64,000 nt of DNA from Subdoligranulum variabile (GTDB taxonomy: Bacteria > Bacillota > Clostridia > Oscillospirales > Ruminococcaceae): assembly GCF_025152575.1 (NCBI RefSeq), contig NZ_CP102293.1, positions 2,790,001 through 2,854,000 on the forward strand. Reading direction: 5' to 3'. The notes beneath the pieces were generated by a model. The model saw only the letters and a program-made list of their open reading frames with translations, did not search any database and was not told the DNA's origin. Shown one piece after another: positions 59,851 through 64,000 of this stretch (its first letter is position 1; every line of letters starts with the position of its first letter). The position numbers and the translations under genes are program-made.

Positions 59851-60783
59851 ATGCAGATCTACCATACCATGACTCCGGTGCATACCGCGCAGGGCTGTGC
59901 GGTGGCGCTGGGGTATTTTGACGGGGTCCATTGCGGCCACCGGATGGTGCTGGGCAGCGCAGTGCGCTATGCAGCTGAAAACGGGCTGACACCGGCGGCG
60001 TTCACCTTTGAATTGCCCGGCAATCAGACGCTGAAAGGCGGACGGATTCTTTCCCCGGTGCAGAAACACATCCGCATCGAAAGTCTCGGTATCGAGCAGT
60101 ATCTGGAGCCGCCCTTTGAGGCATTCCGGGATCTCTCCCCGGAGGATTTTGTCCAGAAAGTACTGGTGGATTGTTTCCGGGCCAAAGCTGTTTTCTGCGG
60201 GAAGAATTTTACCTTTGGCGCCCGGGCAGCCGGTGATGTGGAGATGCTTCACGCCCTCTGCGAACCCCGAGGAATCTCGGTGCACATCGTTCCCATGGCG
60301 CAGTACGGTGCGCAGGCGGTGTCCTCCACCCGTATCCGTGCGGCGCTGGAGGAAGGACGCCTGGATGATGCCAATGCCATGCTGGGGGCCCCCTATGCTA
60401 TTGACTGGACCGTTACGCACGGGAAAGGGGTAGGTACCAGCCGCCTGGGAACGCCTACCGTGAACCAGAATTATCCGCCCGATGCTCTGCAGCCCTGCAC
60501 CGGTGTCTATCTGACCCGCATCCTGCTGGACGGACATTGGTGGCCCGCCGCTACCGGTATCGGCCGCCGTCCCACGGTGGACGACAGTGCCAACGCCGCC
60601 GTGACCTGCGAAACCTATGTCCCGGATTTTTCCGGGAATCTTTACGGCCAGAATCCGGTGCTGGAATTTCACCGGTATTTCTGCCCGGTTCGCAAGTTCC
60701 GCACATTGCAGGAATTGTCCGATCTGATCCACCGTGCAGCCAGGGAGAGCAAGGATTACTTTGCCGCCCAGACGGTAAAATAA
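59851..60783 (+). CDS. ribF: Bifunctional riboflavin kinase/FAD synthetase
   Basis: RibF phosphorylates riboflavin and adenylates FMN to FAD. The 310-residue product has the nucleotidyltransferase motif VALGYFDGVHCGHRMVLGSA, KNFTFGARAAGDVEML, SSTRIRAALEEGRLDDANAM, and the C-terminal kinase with HGKGVGTSRLGTPTVN and ATGIGRRPTVDDSANAAV. ATG 59851 behind GAAAGGA is preferred; GTG 59830 in the end of truB is an alternative. Confidence 0.95.
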   Translation: MQIYHTMTPVHTAQGCAVALGYFDGVHCGHRMVLGSAVRYAAENGLTPAAFTFELPGNQTLKGGRILSPVQKHIRIESLGIEQYLEPPFEAFRDLSPEDFVQKVLVDCFRAKAVFCGKNFTFGARAAGDVEMLHALCEPRGISVHIVPMAQYGAQAVSSTRIRAALEEGRLDDANAMLGAPYAIDWTVTHGKGVGTSRLGTPTVNQNYPPDALQPCTGVYLTRILLDGHWWPAATGIGRRPTVDDSANAAVTCETYVPDFSGNLYGQNPVLEFHRYFCPVRKFRTLQELSDLIHRAARESKDYFAAQTVK

Positions 60784-60808
60784 TTGCAAAAAACACCGCT
60801 GCCTGCTC

Positions 60809-60837
60809 TTGTAATCCAGGCGGCGTTGTGGTATACT
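60809..60837 (+). promoter_or_regulatory. Sigma-A promoter of rpsO
   Basis: TTGTAA (60809-60814), 17 bases, TATACT (60832-60837). Confidence 0.75.
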
Positions 60838-60936
60838 ATTGTCTGCTACCGTGGCCCGGTAAGGGGCGTATGCCTCAGATCTGCAGTTACCCCATACTGC
60901 GCCATCGGCAAATATTACTTGAAAGAGGTATCTATC
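60838..60936 (+). promoter_or_regulatory. Structured rpsO leader, possible S15 autoregulatory element
   Basis: The 99-base leader between promoter and rpsO contains small GC stems (ACCG...CGGT near 60850, GGC-GTAT-GCC near 60868, GCAG...CTGC near 60885). S15 represses its own translation by binding the leader in several bacteria, with varied structures, so this assignment is by position only. Confidence 0.35.
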
Positions 60937-61209
60937 ATGAGCCAGAAATCTGCTATCGAAAAGCAGCCCATCATCGCGAAGGCCGCCCTGCACGAGGGTG
61001 ACACCGGTTCTCCGGAGGTCCAGGTTGCGTTGCTCACCGCACGCATCAACCACCTGACCGAGCATCTGAAGACCAACAAGCATGACAACCACAGCCGCCG
61101 CGGCCTGTTCAAGATGGTCGGCCGCCGCCGCAATCTGCTGGCCTATCTGCAAAAGAAGGACATCAACCGTTATCGTGCCCTGATCGCTGAGCTGGGTCTG
61201 CGCAAGTAA
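60937..61209 (+). CDS. rpsO: 30S ribosomal protein S15
   Basis: S15 binds 16S rRNA in the central domain. The 90-residue product has [39 protein letters not shown] and [29 protein letters not shown] sets ATG 60937. It is followed by a terminator and then pnp. Confidence 0.98.
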   Translation: MSQKSAIEKQPIIAKAALHEGDTGSPEVQVALLTARINHLTEHLKTNKHDNHSRRGLFKMVGRRRNLLAYLQKKDINRYRALIAELGLRK

Positions 61210-61221
61210 TTTTCGCAAAAA

Positions 61222-61263
61222 CGGGCAGGGTGCACGCAAGCACCTTGCCCGCTTTTCTTTTTT
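61222..61263 (+). terminator. Terminator after rpsO
   Basis: A 12-bp stem with one G-U pair (61222-61233 with 61240-61251) is followed by T-rich sequence. Confidence 0.88.
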
Positions 61264-61414
61264 TATTCCACTGCATGGCTTTCGGCCGGGAATGCCCGCC
61301 GTTTTGTGCAGTAAATCGAGCACCCAAGCATTGGCTTGGCTGCTGGCTTTATTGCTCAAATCGGGAGCAGACGCGGCCACGGTATATAAAATCCAAACAG
61401 AAGGAGAATCATTC

Positions 61415-63571
61415 ATGGCTTACGAATTTGCTTCCCGGCTGGAAACATTCCCCCACTACCGCAAATTTGAGACGACCTTTGCGGGCCGCCCCTTTGTGGT
61501 GGAGACCGGCAAGATGTGCGGTCTGGCCAACGGCAGTGCCATGGTCCGCTATGGCGACACCTGCGTGCTCTGCAACGTCACGATGAGCGAGAAGCCCCGG
61601 GAGGGCGTCGACTTCTTCCCCCTGAGCGTGGAGTTTGAGGAGAAGCTCTACGCCGCCGGCCGCATTCCCGGCAGCTTCATGCGCCGCGAAGGCCGCCCTG
61701 GCGAGCATGCGATCCTGTCCTCCCGTGTGGTGGACCGCCCGATCCGTCCGCTGTTCCCCAAGGATATGCGCAATGATGTCTGCGTTACCATGACCGTCAT
61801 GAGCCTGGATCCCGACAATTCTGCCGAGATCACCGGTATGAACGGCGCGTCGCTGGCCATCGCCATGTCCGACATTCCCTGGAACGGACCCATCGCCGGT
61901 GTGTTTGTCGGTCTGGTGGACGGCGAGATCGTTCTGAACCCCACCAAGGAGCAGCGGGAGCACAGCGACCTGTCCCTGACGCTGGCCGCCAGCGAGGAAA
62001 AGATCGTCATGATCGAAGCCGGTGCCAACGAGGTGGATGAGGCCACCATGATGGAAGCCATCAAGGCCGGCCACGCCGAGATCAAAAAGATGCTGGCCTT
62101 CATCAACAGCATCGTTGCCGAGATCGGCAAACCCAAGAAGACCTTTACGCCGGTGGAGCTGGACCACGGTCTGCTGGCGGATGTCTATGCCAAGCATCTG
62201 GACGAAGTCAAGGCTGCCATGGACACCGATGACAAGAACGTGCGCGACGCGGCGCTGCTGCCCATCATGGACGCCATCGCTGCCGAGCATCCCGAGCTGA
62301 CCGCGGCGGACATCGACCTGATCAGCTACAAGCTGCAGAAAAAGGTCGTCCGCACCTGGCTGCTGGAGGATGGCAAGCGGGTGGACGGCCGCGGCATCAA
62401 CGAGATCCGTCCGCTGGCCGCCGAAGTCGGTCTGCTGCCCCGTGTGCATGGTTCCGGCATGTTCACCCGTGGCCAGACCCAGGTGCTGACCGTCTGCACA
62501 CTGGGCTCCACCAAGGATGCCCAGCTGATGGATGATCTGTCCGATACCCAGTACAAGCGCTACATCCACCACTACAACTTCCCGCCGTATTCTGTGGGTG
62601 AGGCCCGTGCGCCCCGCAGCCCCGGCCGCCGCGAGATCGGTCACGGCAACCTGGCCGAGCGCGCGCTGGTTCCTGTGCTGCCCGATCAGAGCGAGTTCCC
62701 GTACACCATCCGCTGTGTGTCTGAGGTGCTCTCCTCCAACGGTTCTACCTCCCAGGCTTCCATCTGCGGTTCGACGCTGGCTCTCATGGACGCCGGTGTG
62801 CCCATCAAGGCGCCTGTGGCCGGCATTTCCTGCGGCCTGATCACCGATGGCGATCCGCTGCACGGCGGCCGCTGGATGACCATGCTGGACATCCAGGGCG
62901 TGGAGGACTTCCACGGCGATATGGACTTCAAGGTGGGCGGTACCCGTCGCGGCATCACCGCCATCCAGATGGATATCAAGGTGGATGGTCTGACCTACGA
63001 AATCGTGGAGGAGGCCCTGGAGAAGTGCCGCAAGGGCCGTCTGTATATCCTGGACGAGATCATCAAGCCGGTCATCGCCGAGCCGCGCAAGGAACTGTCT
63101 CCCTACGCGCCCAAGATGTTCAGCATGATGATTCCCGTGGACAAGATCAAGGACGTCATCGGCAAGGGCGGCAAGGTCATTCAGGAGATGTGCGCCAACT
63201 TCAACTGCAAGATCGACATCGAGGAAGACGGTCACGTCTTTATCTCCGCTGTGGATCAGGAGGATGCCAAGCGCGCCATCGCCACCATCAAGACCATTGT
63301 GGAAGATCCCGAGATCGGAGCCATCTACAAGGGCCGTGTGACCCGTCTGATGAATTTCGGCGCTTTCGTGGAGATCGCGCCGGGCAAGGAAGGTCTGGTC
63401 CATATCTCCAAGCTGGATGACCATCGCGTGGAGCATGTGGAGGACGTGGTTGCTGTGGGCGATCCCATCTTCGTCATGGTCACCGATATCGACCAGCAGG
63501 GCCGCATCAATCTGTCCCGCAAGGATGCACTGGCGGCTATCGCCAAGAAGCGCGCTGCCCAGCAGCAGTAA
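61415..63571 (+). CDS. pnp: Polyribonucleotide nucleotidyltransferase
   Basis: PNPase degrades RNA phosphorolytically from the 3' end. The 718-residue product has two RNase PH domains (TCVLCNVTMSEKPREGVDF; GRIPGSFMRREGRPGEHAIL; TRGQTQVLTVCTLGS), a KH domain with VDKIKDVIGKGGKVIQEM and a C-terminal S1 domain (YKGRVTRLMNFGAFVEIAPG). GAAGGAG sets ATG 61415. The 163-base gap after the rpsO terminator contains no other gene; a TATATAA at 61383-61389 is a possible -10. Confidence 0.98.
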   Translation: MAYEFASRLETFPHYRKFETTFAGRPFVVETGKMCGLANGSAMVRYGDTCVLCNVTMSEKPREGVDFFPLSVEFEEKLYAAGRIPGSFMRREGRPGEHAILSSRVVDRPIRPLFPKDMRNDVCVTMTVMSLDPDNSAEITGMNGASLAIAMSDIPWNGPIAGVFVGLVDGEIVLNPTKEQREHSDLSLTLAASEEKIVMIEAGANEVDEATMMEAIKAGHAEIKKMLAFINSIVAEIGKPKKTFTPVELDHGLLADVYAKHLDEVKAAMDTDDKNVRDAALLPIMDAIAAEHPELTAADIDLISYKLQKKVVRTWLLEDGKRVDGRGINEIRPLAAEVGLLPRVHGSGMFTRGQTQVLTVCTLGSTKDAQLMDDLSDTQYKRYIHHYNFPPYSVGEARAPRSPGRREIGHGNLAERALVPVLPDQSEFPYTIRCVSEVLSSNGSTSQASICGSTLALMDAGVPIKAPVAGISCGLITDGDPLHGGRWMTMLDIQGVEDFHGDMDFKVGGTRRGITAIQMDIKVDGLTYEIVEEALEKCRKGRLYILDEIIKPVIAEPRKELSPYAPKMFSMMIPVDKIKDVIGKGGKVIQEMCANFNCKIDIEEDGHVFISAVDQEDAKRAIATIKTIVEDPEIGAIYKGRVTRLMNFGAFVEIAPGKEGLVHISKLDDHRVEHVEDVVAVGDPIFVMVTDIDQQGRINLSRKDALAAIAKKRAAQQQ

Positions 63572-63581
63572 ATGATAACAA

Positions 63582-63619
63582 AAGAAAGCAGGCTCCTGCA
63601 GGAGCCTGCTTTCTTTTTG
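63582..63619 (+). terminator. Bidirectional terminator between pnp and ackA
   Basis: A perfect 15-bp stem (63582-63596 with 63601-63615) with a TGCA loop and T-rich flank serves the convergent genes. Confidence 0.94.
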
Positions 63620-63659
63620 CTTGTATGGAAATTTGCGGGAACAACTGTGCGGGTACGGA

Positions 63660-64000
63660 TTACTCGGCGCTGAGAACTTCCTTGGTGTCGCGGGCAATCA
63701 TCAGCTCTTCGTTGGTCTCAACGACCAGCGTCCGGACACGGGCACCCCAGGCGGTGATTTCCACCACGTCCTTGTGCTGGCTGCGCACGCCGCGGTTCTT
63801 GTCGGTGTCGATGCGGATGCCCAGCCAGTCCATGTGGTGGCAGATCTTGGCACGGGATTCATCGTCGTGCTCGCCGATGCCGCCGGTAAAGACGATGGCG
63901 TCCACACCGCCCATGGCGGCAATGTAGCTGCCGATGGTCTTCTTGATCTGATAGTTCAGCATATCCAGAGCCATCTGAGCGCGCTCATTGCCGTCTTTGG
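63660..64000 (-). CDS. ackA: Acetate kinase, C-terminal part (5' end beyond window)
   Basis: The last 113 residues of acetate kinase are visible; the frame is open to the window edge. The segment GNERAQMALDMLNYQIKKTI followed by YIAAMGGVDAIVFTGGIGEH is the hallmark of the family's C-terminus, with the conserved Glu-His-Asp ATP-site region. The enzyme makes ATP from acetyl-phosphate in fermentation. It ends 41 bases from the bidirectional terminator. Confidence 0.95.
   Translation of the reverse strand, partial: KDGNERAQMALDMLNYQIKKTIGSYIAAMGGVDAIVFTGGIGEHDDESRAKICHHMDWLGIRIDTDKNRGVRSQHKDVVEITAWGARVRTLVVETNEELMIARDTKEVLSAE

Noticed and set aside
1..64000. tRNA, rRNA, CRISPR, insertion sequence or prophage
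   Set aside because: No T-loop signatures, repeat-spacer arrays, transposase or integrase motifs, or flanking direct repeats were noticed on reading both strands; a covariance-model scan could still find a tRNA that was missed.

Overview
The window looks like a contiguous piece of the chromosome of a GC-rich, anaerobic, low-redundancy member of the Firmicutes, most likely an Oscillospirales/Oscillospiraceae bacterium of the Subdoligranulum-Gemmiger-Faecalibacterium type. This is an inference from gene content (dipicolinate synthase, SpoIIR, AddAB instead of RecBCD, YloU/FakA, class B sortase, PadR/DUF2812, Firmicutes-type nusA operon), from strong AGGAGG ribosome sites, and from ATG/GTG/TTG starts in GC-rich genes. 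No rRNA, tRNA, insertion sequence, prophage or CRISPR array was seen; almost all of the window is core genome.

Layout. 1-7580: end of a membrane protein with a decayed LytM domain, dipicolinate synthase dpaAB, murA, ftsZ and a DivIVA-like coiled coil, a partial remnant of the division/cell-wall cluster with spore genes inserted. 7664-11693: an ECF sigma/anti-sigma pair, then on the minus strand an HD-domain protein, a PC4/YdbC-like protein, a class B sortase and a tiny lipoprotein carrying a sortase-like signal. 12003-15968: dTDP-rhamnose genes rfbA-rfbD-rfbB (no rfbC) and an unknown membrane-anchored protein. 16044-19323: Lrp regulator, aminotransferase, ispE, spoIIR. 19346-26172: addB-addA. 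26221-29926: rpmG-secE-nusG, rplK-rplA and rplJ-rplL with structured leaders, but without rpoB-rpoC behind them. 30001-37739: CBS protein, Asp23-like protein, FakA, RecG, a D,D-carboxypeptidase and PncB.

37768-47965 is the most varied part. It holds a CmpB-like membrane protein, two unrecognised microproteins (37 and 45 residues), a family 2 glycosyltransferase, a HAD phosphatase, a membrane-tethered MerR regulator, CCA-adding enzyme, a nitroreductase, AcpS, an acyltransferase, a MazF-type toxin without an adjacent antitoxin, GlyRS, and a region with a strong promoter but no gene that can fold like a 6S RNA. 48141-52452: murC, an M29 aminopeptidase, and a PadR/DUF2812 pair. 52590-63571: the complete rimP-nusA-rnpM-ylxQ-infB-rbfA-nrnA-truB-ribF-rpsO-pnp run, ending at a partial acetate kinase.

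The genes mostly serve translation, RNA turnover, envelope synthesis and sporulation. The observations I would look at first are two independent places (37768 and 45473) where an intrinsic terminator hairpin contains the ribosome-binding site of the next gene, the candidate structured RNA at 47543, the microprotein pair at 38294/38557, and the lone mazF.
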